Below, in pieces: positions 1-6,784 of a stretch of 7,363 nt of DNA (positions are counted from its first letter, which is position 1; every line of letters begins with the position of its first letter). The translations under genes were made by a program, and so were the position numbers. Source of the DNA: Thermus_A sp040290245 (GTDB lineage Bacteria; Deinococcota; Deinococci; Deinococcales; Thermaceae); assembly GCF_040290245.1 (NCBI RefSeq), contig NZ_PSMQ01000075.1:1-7363 (forward strand), written 5' to 3'. The notes beneath the pieces are model-generated. The model ran no database searches and was not told where the DNA came from. It saw only the letters and a program-made list of their open reading frames with translations.

Positions 1-413
1 TTACCGAGGGGTTTGTGGCGGCGAGCCTCCTTTTCTGCGTAGGACCTATGACGCTCCTCGGATCCATCCAGAATGGCCTCACGGGGGACGCCTCCCTCCT
101 CATCCTCAAGGCAACCCTGGACGGCCTCTCCTCCATTGCCTTAGCGAGTTCGTTCGGGGTTGGGGTGGGGTTCAGCGCCCTGGTGATCCTCCTGTACCAA
201 GGCGGGGTGGCCCTTTTGGCGGGGACGCTGGCCCAGGCCCTTTCCAACCCGGCCCAGGACCCCCGGGTCCTTCTGGTGACCGGGGTGGGTGGGCTCATGG
301 TCCTGGGGGTAGGAATCAACCTTCTCGGACTTACCAGGATCCGGGTGGCCGCCTTCTTGCCCGCCCTTTTCCTGGCCCCCCTCCTTTGGGCTTTAGCCGC
401 CCGGCTCTCGTAA
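1..413 (+). CDS. DUF554 (YqgA/YdfK-type) membrane protein, 5' truncated
   Basis: This is the C-terminal part of an integral membrane protein; the reading frame is open to the left window edge (first whole codon at base 3), so the true start lies outside. About 136 residues are visible. The opening segment reads GFVAASLLFCVGPMTLLGSI, followed by NGLTGD, which is the characteristic central block of the DUF554 family. Four to five hydrophobic segments follow, including a small-residue-rich one around LYQGGVALLAGTLAQAL and a final one ending at the C-terminus. The family is widespread and its biochemical role is not established; transport has been suggested only from its topology. The TAA stop overlaps a likely promoter element of gatC. 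A GTG codon at 15 could be taken as a start, but conserved family sequence continues upstream of it, so I treat the gene as partial. Confidence 0.85.
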   Translation, partial: TEGFVAASLLFCVGPMTLLGSIQNGLTGDASLLILKATLDGLSSIALASSFGVGVGFSALVILLYQGGVALLAGTLAQALSNPAQDPRVLLVTGVGGLMVLGVGINLLGLTRIRVAAFLPALFLAPLLWALAARLS

Positions 414-416
414 AAT
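411..416 (+). promoter_or_regulatory. Leaderless-type -10 box for gatC
   Basis: TAAAAT at 411-416 fits the TANNNT -10 consensus and ends 6 bases before the GTG start of gatC. No Shine-Dalgarno sequence lies in front of that GTG. This spacing is the arrangement described for leaderless mRNAs in Deinococcus-Thermus. The first three bases are also the stop codon of the upstream gene. The best -35 candidate is TTGGGC at 386-391, with a long 19-base spacer, so the -35 is weak. Inferred from sequence only. Confidence 0.5.
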
Positions 417-422
417 AGCCCC

Positions 423-692
423 GTGGAGATCACGCCCGAGCTTTTGAAAAAACTGGAGACCCTGGCCCGCATCCAGCTTGCCCCGGAGGAGGAGGCCCTC
501 CTTCTGGAGGACCTGCGGCGCATCCTAGGGTTTGTGGATGCCCTGCCCCGGGTCGATGACCTCCCCCTTTTCCAGGAGGGGCGGCTTAGGGAGGACCTCC
601 CCTGCCCCTCTTTAAGCCAGGAGGAGGCCCTTTCCCCAGCGCCCATGAAGGAAGGGGGGTTTTTCCAGGTGGACAAGGTCTTGGAGGAGTAG
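423..692 (+). CDS. gatC: Asp/Glu-tRNA amidotransferase subunit C (GatC)
   Basis: The product is 89 residues, near the usual 90-100 for GatC. GatC is the small subunit of the GatCAB complex, which amidates misacylated Asp-tRNA(Asn) or Glu-tRNA(Gln) in the cytoplasm; GatC stabilises GatA and links it to GatB. The N-terminus (TPELLKKLETLARIQLAPEE) is the typical helical start. It is followed by the ILGFVDAL segment, and the extended C-terminal part carries the diagnostic LREDLP and a late GGFFQVDKVLEE. The GTG start is chosen because the N-terminal helix begins there and because the -10 box places the transcript start at or near this codon. gatA and gatB are not in the window, so this subunit is encoded apart from its partners. 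Its TAG stop touches the ATG of serS. Confidence 0.93.
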   Translation: MEITPELLKKLETLARIQLAPEEEALLLEDLRRILGFVDALPRVDDLPLFQEGRLREDLPCPSLSQEEALSPAPMKEGGFFQVDKVLEE

Positions 693-1961
693 ATGCTGGA
701 CCTGCGCTACATCCGCACCCACCCCGAGGAGGTCCGGAAGGCCATCGCTTTAAAGGGCCTTTCCTTAGATCTGGATGCGCTTTTGGCGCTGGACCAGGAG
801 GTCTTGCGGCTAAAGCAGGAACTCCAGGCCCTGCAGGAAAAGCGGAATCAAACCGCCAAGCAGGTCCCCATGGTGCCCCCTACGGAAAGAGAGCGGCTGA
901 TCGCCGAGGGCCGGGCCCTAGGAGAGAGGATCAAGACCCTCGAGGAAGTGCTCAAGGCCAAGCAAGAGGAGCTGGAGGCGCTTCTTCTAAAGGTGCCCCA
1001 GCTCCCCTGGCCCGGTGCCCCAGTGGGTCCGGACGACTCGGCGAACGTGGAGGTCAGGCGGGTGGGAAGACCGCCCGAGTTTCCCTTTCCCCCCCTGGAC
1101 CACGTGGCCCTCTTGGAGAAAAACGGTTGGTGGGAGCCCAGGATCAGCAAGGTCTCGGGAAGCCGCTCCTATGCCCTGAAGGGGGATCTCGCCCTGTACG
1201 AAATGGCCCTTCTCCGCTTTGCCCTGGACTTCATGGTGAGAAAAGGCTTCACCCCCATGACCCTTCCCTCCTACGCCCGAGCGTTCGCATTTTTCGGCAC
1301 CGGCCACTTCCCCGCAGGCCGGGACCAGGTCTGGGCCATCGCCGAGACGGACCTGTACCTTACGGGCACGGCGGAGGTGGTCTTGAACGCCTTGCACGCT
1401 GGGGAGATCCTGGAGAAAAAAGACCTGCCCAGGCTCTATGCGGGGTTCGCCCCCGCCTTTCGTTCGGAAGCAGGCAGTTTTGGGAAGGATGTCCGGGGCC
1501 TGATGCGGGTCCACCAGTTTATGAAGGTGGAGCAGTACGCTCTTGTAGAGGCCTCCCTGGAGGAAAGCGACCGGGCCTTCGACCTCCTTTTGCAAAACTC
1601 TGAGGAAATCCTCCAGGCCCTGGAGCTCCCCTACCGGGTGGTCGAGGTCTCCACCGGAGACATGGGGCCCGGGAAGTGGCGGCAGGTGGATCTCGAGGCC
1701 TGGGTTCCCTCGGAAGGCCGGTACCGGGAGACCCATTCCTGCTCGGCCCTTCTAGACTGGCAGGCCCGCCGCGCCAACCTCCGCTACCGGGACGAGGAGG
1801 GCCGGATCCGTTACGCCTACACCCTGAACAACACCGCCTTGGCCACCCCGCGGATCCTGGTGATGCTTTTGGAAAACCACCAGCTCAAAGACGGAAAGGT
1901 GCGCGTCCCTGAGGCTTTGGTGCCCTATATGGGCAAGGGGGTTCTCGAGCCGTGCGGATAG
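693..1961 (+). CDS. serS: Seryl-tRNA synthetase
   Basis: This class II synthetase charges tRNA(Ser), and tRNA(Sec) where present, with serine in two ATP-dependent steps. The protein has 422 residues, the expected length. Residues about 28-100 form a heptad-rich, charged helical arm, the antiparallel coiled coil that grips the long variable arm of tRNA(Ser). The catalytic core follows: the serine-binding TGTAEV loop at 224-229, motif 2 around 255-281 (FRSEAG with the ATP-contacting Arg257), the ETHSCS segment at 346-351, and motif 3 around 379-395 (NNTALATPR with Arg387). The sequence closely matches T. thermophilus SerRS as I remember it. The ATG directly follows the gatC stop, and GGAGGAG at 683-689 within the gatC end serves as ribosome binding site. 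The 3' end overlaps the next gene by 10 bases. Confidence 0.98.
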   Translation: MLDLRYIRTHPEEVRKAIALKGLSLDLDALLALDQEVLRLKQELQALQEKRNQTAKQVPMVPPTERERLIAEGRALGERIKTLEEVLKAKQEELEALLLKVPQLPWPGAPVGPDDSANVEVRRVGRPPEFPFPPLDHVALLEKNGWWEPRISKVSGSRSYALKGDLALYEMALLRFALDFMVRKGFTPMTLPSYARAFAFFGTGHFPAGRDQVWAIAETDLYLTGTAEVVLNALHAGEILEKKDLPRLYAGFAPAFRSEAGSFGKDVRGLMRVHQFMKVEQYALVEASLEESDRAFDLLLQNSEEILQALELPYRVVEVSTGDMGPGKWRQVDLEAWVPSEGRYRETHSCSALLDWQARRANLRYRDEEGRIRYAYTLNNTALATPRILVMLLENHQLKDGKVRVPEALVPYMGKGVLEPCG

Positions 1962-3070
1962 AGCAGGCGGAGCTCATCCTTTTGGAAATGCCCCTGAGGT
2001 TCCGGTTCGAAACCAGCTTTGGGGTGCAGACGAAACGGACCATCCTTCTTTTGAAGCTTCACGGGAACGGGGTCTTGGGCCTGGGGGAAGGGGTGATGGA
2101 CCGGCTTCCCCTCTTCCGGGAAGAGACGGTGGAGGGGGCTTGGTACCTCCTTAAGGAGGTTTTTCTTCCGCAAGTGCTGGGAAAGGAGGTGGAAAACCCA
2201 GAAGACCTCCGAAAAAAGCTTTCACCTTTCCGGGGTAACCCAATGGCCAAGGCCGTCTTAGAGATGGCCTTTTACGACCTCTTCGCCAAAGGGGCCAGCC
2301 TCCCCCTTTATCGGCTTCTGGGAGGGGTGCGCAAGGAGGTGGCGGTGGGGGTCTCTTTGGGAATCCAGGAAAGCATCCCCGCCACGCTCCGCCTGGTGGA
2401 GAGCCACCTCGAAAGGGGGTACCGGCGCATCAAGCTTAAGATCAAGCCGGGATGGGACTACGAGGTCCTGAAGGCGGTCCGCGAGGCCTTCCCCGCGGCC
2501 ACCCTGACCGCGGACGCCAACTCGGCCTACCGCCTTTCTGACCTACCCCTCCTCGCCCGCCTAGATGAGCTGGGCCTGGATTACCTGGAACAACCCCTGG
2601 GCTACGACGACCTTCTGGACCACGCCAAGCTCCAGGCCCGCCTCAAGACCCCCATCTGCCTGGACGAGTCCATCACCAGCCCGGAACGGGCCAGAAAAGC
2701 CCTGGAGCTGGGGGCGGCTTTGGTCCTCAACCTCAAACCCGCCCGGCTTGGGGGGCATGGGCCGAGCCTCGAGGTGCACGCGATCGCTCAAAGCTTCGGC
2801 GTGCCCCTCTGGATGGGGGGGATGCTGGAAGCGGGGGTGGGTCGGGCGCACAACCTCCATCTGGCCACCCTCCCGGGCTTTACCAAGCCCGGGGACACCA
2901 GCTCGGCCAGCCGCTACTGGAAAGAGGATCTGATTGAGGAGGCCCTCGAGGCAAAGGACGGCCTGATGAAGGTGCCTAAAGGTCCCGGAATCGGGGTCCA
3001 CCTCAGGGAGGACCTGGTGGCGCGCCTGGCCATCCGAAGGGAGGTCGTCCGTGCGGGTGCGGGAGCTTAA
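1952..3070 (+). CDS. menC: MenC/N-acylamino-acid racemase family enzyme (OSBS/NSAR)
   Basis: The protein is 372 residues, a full-length enolase-superfamily enzyme of the muconate-lactonizing subgroup. The N-terminal capping domain (about 1-125) includes the substrate-loop segment FETSFGVQTKRT at 19-30. The TIM barrel carries all expected catalytic residues: the KLK pair (Lys161, Lys163), metal ligands Asp188, Glu213 and Asp238, and the opposite Lys262 in LKPARLGG. It closely resembles the T. thermophilus enzyme whose structure was solved as an N-acylamino-acid racemase. Family members catalyse o-succinylbenzoate synthesis, racemise N-succinyl amino acids, or both; sequence alone does not decide. 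Because Thermus uses the futalosine menaquinone route, racemase is the more likely role here, and the symbol menC is only a family label. The GTG start overlaps serS by 10 bases, with AAGGGGG at 1935-1941 upstream. A GNAT gene follows directly. Confidence 0.93.
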   Translation: MRIEQAELILLEMPLRFRFETSFGVQTKRTILLLKLHGNGVLGLGEGVMDRLPLFREETVEGAWYLLKEVFLPQVLGKEVENPEDLRKKLSPFRGNPMAKAVLEMAFYDLFAKGASLPLYRLLGGVRKEVAVGVSLGIQESIPATLRLVESHLERGYRRIKLKIKPGWDYEVLKAVREAFPAATLTADANSAYRLSDLPLLARLDELGLDYLEQPLGYDDLLDHAKLQARLKTPICLDESITSPERARKALELGAALVLNLKPARLGGHGPSLEVHAIAQSFGVPLWMGGMLEAGVGRAHNLHLATLPGFTKPGDTSSASRYWKEDLIEEALEAKDGLMKVPKGPGIGVHLREDLVARLAIRREVVRAGAGA

Positions 3071-3818
3071 GGGCCCGGAAGAGATGGAACGGGTGGTGGA
3101 GCTTCAGAAGGCCATCTGGGGCCGGGACGACCGGGACCTCGTCCCCAGAGGGCTTCTCATCGCCATCCAGAATGAGGGAGGCCTGGTGGCGGGGGCGTTT
3201 GACGGCGAGGACCTGGTGGGCTTTGTCTTCGGCTTCCCTACCCGGGACCCAGCCCTCCACCACTCCCACATGCTGGGGGTTTTGGAGGCCTACCGGGGCA
3301 CGGAGGCCGCCCTCCTCCTCAAACGGTTTCAGCGGGACTGGTGCCTGGCCCGGGGGGTGCGGAAGGTGGTCTGGACCTTTGACCCCTTAAGGGGGGTCAA
3401 CGCCAACTTCAACCTCCGCAAACTCGGAGCCACCGCCCGCACCTACCTCGTGGACCACTACGGCCCCATGGGGGGGATTAACGCCGGGGCCCCCTCGGAC
3501 CGGTTTTTGGCGGAGTGGGATCTCCTCGAGGTCTTCCCCCGTTTTTACGACCCCCCCCGGCCCCCGAACGTGGAGGGCCTCCCCCAGGTCAACCGGGTGG
3601 AGGACGAGGTGCCCCTAGAGGCGGACCTCTCCTTCGAGGCTCCAAGGCTCCTCGTCCAGATCCCCGAGGACTTTGGCCGCCTCCTGAAAGAAGCACAGGC
3701 GCTCGCCCTGAGGTGGCGGCAGGAGAGCCGGCGCATCTTTCCCCACTACTTCCAGAAGGGGTACCGGGCGGTGGACTTCCTCCGTCATCCAAACCGGTAT
3801 GTTCTGGCCAAAGACTGA
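3051..3818 (+). CDS. GNAT-superfamily protein, COG3375 type
   Basis: The protein is 255 residues. The first ~150 form a GNAT-like acyl-CoA transferase fold, and the C-terminal ~100 residues are an extension typical of the COG3375 group. The acetyl-CoA loop is degenerate (LEAYRGTEAALLLKRFQRDW around 78-97). A strongly conserved block, WTFDPLRGVNANFNLRKLGA at 108-127, marks the family, with Asp111, Asn117, Asn119, Asn121 and Lys124. The substrate is not shown by the sequence. In Geobacillus a GNAT enzyme next to the racemase N-succinylates D-amino acids, so N-acylation of amino acids is a reasonable inference from the neighbour. The GTG start lies inside the end of the upstream gene (20-base overlap), with a strong AAGGGAGGT ribosome site at 3037-3045. 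The stop overlaps the next gene by 20 bases. Confidence 0.85.
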   Translation: MRVRELKGPEEMERVVELQKAIWGRDDRDLVPRGLLIAIQNEGGLVAGAFDGEDLVGFVFGFPTRDPALHHSHMLGVLEAYRGTEAALLLKRFQRDWCLARGVRKVVWTFDPLRGVNANFNLRKLGATARTYLVDHYGPMGGINAGAPSDRFLAEWDLLEVFPRFYDPPRPPNVEGLPQVNRVEDEVPLEADLSFEAPRLLVQIPEDFGRLLKEAQALALRWRQESRRIFPHYFQKGYRAVDFLRHPNRYVLAKD

Positions 3819-4905
3819 GATCTGGACCGCCGAGGTGGTCTATACCGGCTTCGGAACCCCCATGCGCAAGGGGGGGGTTGCGGTCCAGGGGGCGCACGTG
3901 GTGGCCCAGGGAAGCCTGGAAGAGCTCCAAGCCCGCTTTTCCGAGGCCGAGGTGATTCGGAAGGGCAAAGCCCTCCTCCCCCCGCCAGCCAACGCGCACA
4001 CCCACCTGGACCTCTCCCTCCTTCCCCGCTACCGGGGTCCTTTCCAAGGCTTCATCCCCCATGTGATGGCCCACCGGGAAAGGCGGGGGATAGAAGGGGC
4101 CAAAGAAGGGCTCAGGCGGCTGGCTGAAAGCGGAGCAGGGGCCTTCGGGGACATCGTTTTCAAGGATGAGGTGATGGACTTCCTTCTTTCGGAAAGCCCC
4201 CTCCCCGGGGTGGCCTACTACGAGGTCTTTAGCCCTGACCCCAGGGAGGCGGAGGAGGTCTACACGCAGGTCAAGGCGAAAATCCTCGGTTGGAAAAGGC
4301 GAGAAGGGCAGGTCAGGGTGGGCCTCTCCCCCCACGCCCCTTACTCTGTAAGCCCTCCTCTTCTAGCCCGGCTCGCCGCCTTCGCCAAAGCGGAAGGGAT
4401 TCCCCTTATGATCCACGCGGCGGAAAGCCCAGATGAGGTGGAGTTTTTCCTGAAGGGCACCGGGTTTTTTAGAGCATTTTTCGACCGGATGGGGCTCACC
4501 TGGGAGGCACCGGGCCTGACCCCTATCCGGCATCTCCACCGCCTGGGGGTTTTAGGACCGGGGACCACCCTGGTCCACGGTGTCCAGGTAGACGAGGAAG
4601 AGGTGGCCCTCCTGGCCGAAACCGGGACGCGGCTGGTCCTCTGCCCCCGGAGCAATGAGGGCCTCGAAGTGGGCCTGCCCCCCTTGGAGCTCTACGCCCG
4701 CTATGGGTTGGAGTTCGGCCTAGGGACGGACTCACTGGCCAGCAGCCCTGATCTGGATGTGAAGAACGAGGCCCTGGCCCTCTGGGACAGGCTGGACCCC
4801 CGGCTCCTCGTCCGCGCCCTGGCTCGAGGCGGATACCGGGCTTTAGGCCTCCCCACCCCCCGGATTACCCGGGGAAGCGGGAAGGCTTTGGTACACTTCA
4901 TCTGA
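3799..4905 (+). CDS. COG0402-type amidohydrolase, candidate aminodeoxyfutalosine deaminase
   Basis: The protein is 368 residues, a cytoplasmic metal-dependent hydrolase of the amidohydrolase superfamily. A small beta-rich region (1-55) precedes a TIM barrel. Visible active-site residues are the HxH pair His67/His69 (NAHTHLD), His179 (SPHAPYS), metal ligand His206 with Glu209 in HAAES, His260 (LVHGVQVD), the RSNE segment at 284-287, and metal ligand Asp311 in GTDSLASSPDLD. The HAAESxxE and GTDSLASSP forms resemble the deaminase branch with S-adenosylhomocysteine and aminodeoxyfutalosine deaminases; a Deinococcus COG0402 protein has been assigned the latter activity. In a futalosine-route organism the MqnX role is attractive but unproven. 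An alternative is N-acylamino-acid hydrolysis in line with its neighbours. The ATG lies 20 bases inside the GNAT gene with no clear ribosome site, so translational coupling is likely; a GTG at 3835 is a less likely later start. Confidence 0.85.
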   Translation: MFWPKTEIWTAEVVYTGFGTPMRKGGVAVQGAHVVAQGSLEELQARFSEAEVIRKGKALLPPPANAHTHLDLSLLPRYRGPFQGFIPHVMAHRERRGIEGAKEGLRRLAESGAGAFGDIVFKDEVMDFLLSESPLPGVAYYEVFSPDPREAEEVYTQVKAKILGWKRREGQVRVGLSPHAPYSVSPPLLARLAAFAKAEGIPLMIHAAESPDEVEFFLKGTGFFRAFFDRMGLTWEAPGLTPIRHLHRLGVLGPGTTLVHGVQVDEEEVALLAETGTRLVLCPRSNEGLEVGLPPLELYARYGLEFGLGTDSLASSPDLDVKNEALALWDRLDPRLLVRALARGGYRALGLPTPRITRGSGKALVHFI

Positions 4906-6227
4906 TGGAGACCGGGCCCCTCATCCTGTACGCCGCCTTTAGCGGGGCAGTGGTGGGGCTTCTCGCCAGCGGCTTCGCCTTTCTCCTAAAGGCCCTGAGC
5001 ACCTGGGTGGGCCTTCTTCTCGGCTACCTTCCCCCAGAGGCGCCGGGGGAAGGGGGGCTTCTCCAGGTTTTTACTGGCCCATCCTCTTTTCTCCTCGCCC
5101 TTTTCCTCCCCCTAGGCTACGCCCTGGCCAGCCTCCTGGGAACAGGGCGCGGCCTAACCGCCACAATCCTCTTGGTCCGGAGGGGCCGGATCCTTTCCTT
5201 CTGGGAGGGTCTGCGCCAGGTGGGGGGGGGCCTCCTCCAGCTTGCCCTCTACTCCCCCTTAGGCCGGGAGGGACCCATGGCCCTTTTAGGCTACGCGGTT
5301 GGGGGGGTGTTGGGGCGGCTCTTTCCCAAGGCGGGGGGAGAAGGACTAGCCTTCGCAGGCCTGGCGGCGGGGTTTGCGGCGGCGCTGCACGCCCCAGCGG
5401 CAGGAGCCCTTCTGGCCACGGAGGTCCTGTACCAGGGGCTTCGCCTTGAGATCCAGGCCCTTGCCCCGGCCCTTGTGGGAGCGCTTTCGGGGTTCGCCAT
5501 CTACGGGGCCTTTTTCGGCTACGAACCCCTCCTTACCCTCTCGGGGGGAAGGCTTTCCTGGAGCACTCTACCCGCAAGCCTTTTCTTGGGCCTTGCCGCA
5601 GCGGGGCTGGGAAGCCTATGGCTCTTTTCAGCCCAGCTTCTCCATCCCCTAAGACGGCTCGCCTTTCCGTTAAAGCATGGGCTTCTTGGACTGGTTGTGG
5701 CCGCTTTGCTCTTCCTGGTCCCGGAGGCCCTCGGCCAGGGCCTGGGCTGGGTCCAGGTGGGTCTCACCCCCCTCATGACCCGCCAGGCCCTTTTCCTCCT
5801 TCTTCTCACCCACCTTTTTCTGGTCGCCCTGGCCACAGCGGTGCGGGCTTACGGCGGGAGCATCACCCCGGCCTTGGTCCTAGGAGGCCTCCTCGGTGCC
5901 CTTCTTGCCCGGCTCTTCCCCCCCCTTTTCCCCTACCCCGAGGCCACCGCGTTGGCAGGGATGGCTGCGCTGCTTGCGGGCGTGGCCCGGGCCCCTTTTG
6001 CTGCCCTTTTGCTCGCCGGGGAGTGGGGGGGGTATACCGTCCTGCCCTTGGCCATCCCCGCCGTCTTTTTAAGCTACGCCCTCACCCTTGTCCAGCACCC
6101 GGAGGACACCTTCCTCAAGGAAGAGCTGGAAAAGCCGGAGGCGTCTCGGTCTGAAACGCCTCCGCAAACCCCACCCCCGCCTTCCGCCCAAGAAGGCGGC
6201 GCCGCGCCCGAAACTCCTCGAGGTTGA
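4905..6227 (+). CDS. CLC-family chloride channel/antiporter, divergent
   Basis: The protein is 440 residues, an inner-membrane protein with roughly ten hydrophobic helices to about residue 397, then a hydrophilic proline-rich tail. CLC proteins move chloride, often in exchange for protons. The diagnostic GREGP motif is at 120-124, with the gating glutamate at Glu122. APAAGALLATEVL at 163-175 matches the helix H segment of the family, GGSITP at 317-322 stands for the GGxFxP motif, and Tyr377 in GGYTVLP is placed like the central chloride-coordinating tyrosine. The first selectivity motif, normally GSGIP, reads GRGLT at 81-85. The residue aligned by eye with the internal proton glutamate (E. 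coli Glu203) is Val174, while the neighbouring Glu202 position is Glu173. No CBS domains are present. The ATG shares one base with the preceding TGA, and residues from about 405 are encoded opposite the PIG-L gene. Confidence 0.9.
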   Translation: METGPLILYAAFSGAVVGLLASGFAFLLKALSTWVGLLLGYLPPEAPGEGGLLQVFTGPSSFLLALFLPLGYALASLLGTGRGLTATILLVRRGRILSFWEGLRQVGGGLLQLALYSPLGREGPMALLGYAVGGVLGRLFPKAGGEGLAFAGLAAGFAAALHAPAAGALLATEVLYQGLRLEIQALAPALVGALSGFAIYGAFFGYEPLLTLSGGRLSWSTLPASLFLGLAAAGLGSLWLFSAQLLHPLRRLAFPLKHGLLGLVVAALLFLVPEALGQGLGWVQVGLTPLMTRQALFLLLLTHLFLVALATAVRAYGGSITPALVLGGLLGALLARLFPPLFPYPEATALAGMAALLAGVARAPFAALLLAGEWGGYTVLPLAIPAVFLSYALTLVQHPEDTFLKEELEKPEASRSETPPQTPPPPSAQEGGAAPETPRG

Positions 6228-6777
6228 ACGGCCATCGATAGAACTCCCGATAGAAGGCAAAAACCGCCTCGGCCACCTCCTGGGTAGGGGTGGTGTCCAC
6301 ATAGATCCAGGGACGGGAAAGATCCTCCCGGGGGTAATGGTAAAGCCGCACGGGCCTGCGGTGGGCCTCCCCCACAAGCTTGGGGATACGGCAGAGCTTC
6401 AAAGCAGAAAGCACCGCCCAGTAGGTGGACCGGTGGTCGGGATGGAGGTCCCAGGGGTCCCAGGTGACCACCACATCCGGACGGAACTCAGCCATAAGCC
6501 TGGCCAAGGCCAAGGCCTCCTCCCGGCCCCCGGTGAGAAGGCTATCCTGGAAGGGAAGAAAGCGGTGCTCAGCCCCAAGAAGCCCAGCCACGTGGGCCCC
6601 GTGCCCTTCCCGCACCCGGGCCACCTCTTCTGGAGGAAGATCCCCAAACTGGCTTGCCAACTCCCCCCGGGTCATCCAAACGAGAAGGACACGGTCTCCT
6701 TTCCCCGAATGGAGGGCCAGGGTGCCTGCAGCTCCGATTTCGTCATCCGGGTGGGCAAAGACGGCCATCACGTTCAT
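6115..6777 (-). CDS. PIG-L/LmbE-family deacetylase
   Basis: The protein is 220 residues, the usual length for this zinc-dependent N-acetylglucosaminyl deacetylase family. The signature AHPDDE lies at 8-13 (zinc ligands His9 and Asp12, likely base Asp11), MTRGE at 35-39, and HPDH at 112-115 with the third zinc ligand His115. The typical C-terminal AEAF is at 205-208. Family members deacetylate GlcNAc conjugates, for example in bacillithiol or mycothiol synthesis or antibiotic pathways. A BshB role in bacillithiol synthesis is possible in Deinococcota, but the sequence does not decide it and no bsh partner is in the window. The ATG start at 6777 is immediately preceded by AGGAG, and a TANNNT box lies 7 bases upstream. 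The last ~37 residues are encoded opposite the 3' end of the CLC gene. Confidence 0.92.
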   Translation of the reverse strand: MNVMAVFAHPDDEIGAAGTLALHSGKGDRVLLVWMTRGELASQFGDLPPEEVARVREGHGAHVAGLLGAEHRFLPFQDSLLTGGREEALALARLMAEFRPDVVVTWDPWDLHPDHRSTYWAVLSALKLCRIPKLVGEAHRRPVRLYHYPREDLSRPWIYVDTTPTQEVAEAVFAFYREFYRWPFNLEEFRARRRLLGRKAGVGFAEAFQTETPPAFPALP

Positions 6778-6784
6778 CTCCTAA

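Noticed and set aside
987..1736. 249-codon open frame on the minus strand inside serS
   Set aside because: It lies wholly opposite a clearly functional seryl-tRNA synthetase gene; long antisense frames are expected in high-GC DNA, and the translation shows no recognisable domain.
3589..4335. 248-codon minus-strand frame opposite the GNAT and amidohydrolase genes
   Set aside because: The translation is rich in Pro, Gly and Arg, spans two real genes, and has no motif or promoter of its own.
5618..6154. 178-codon alternative plus frame within the CLC gene
   Set aside because: It is out of frame with the intact CLC protein, and its product is a Pro/Gly/Arg-rich low-complexity sequence typical of a shadow frame.
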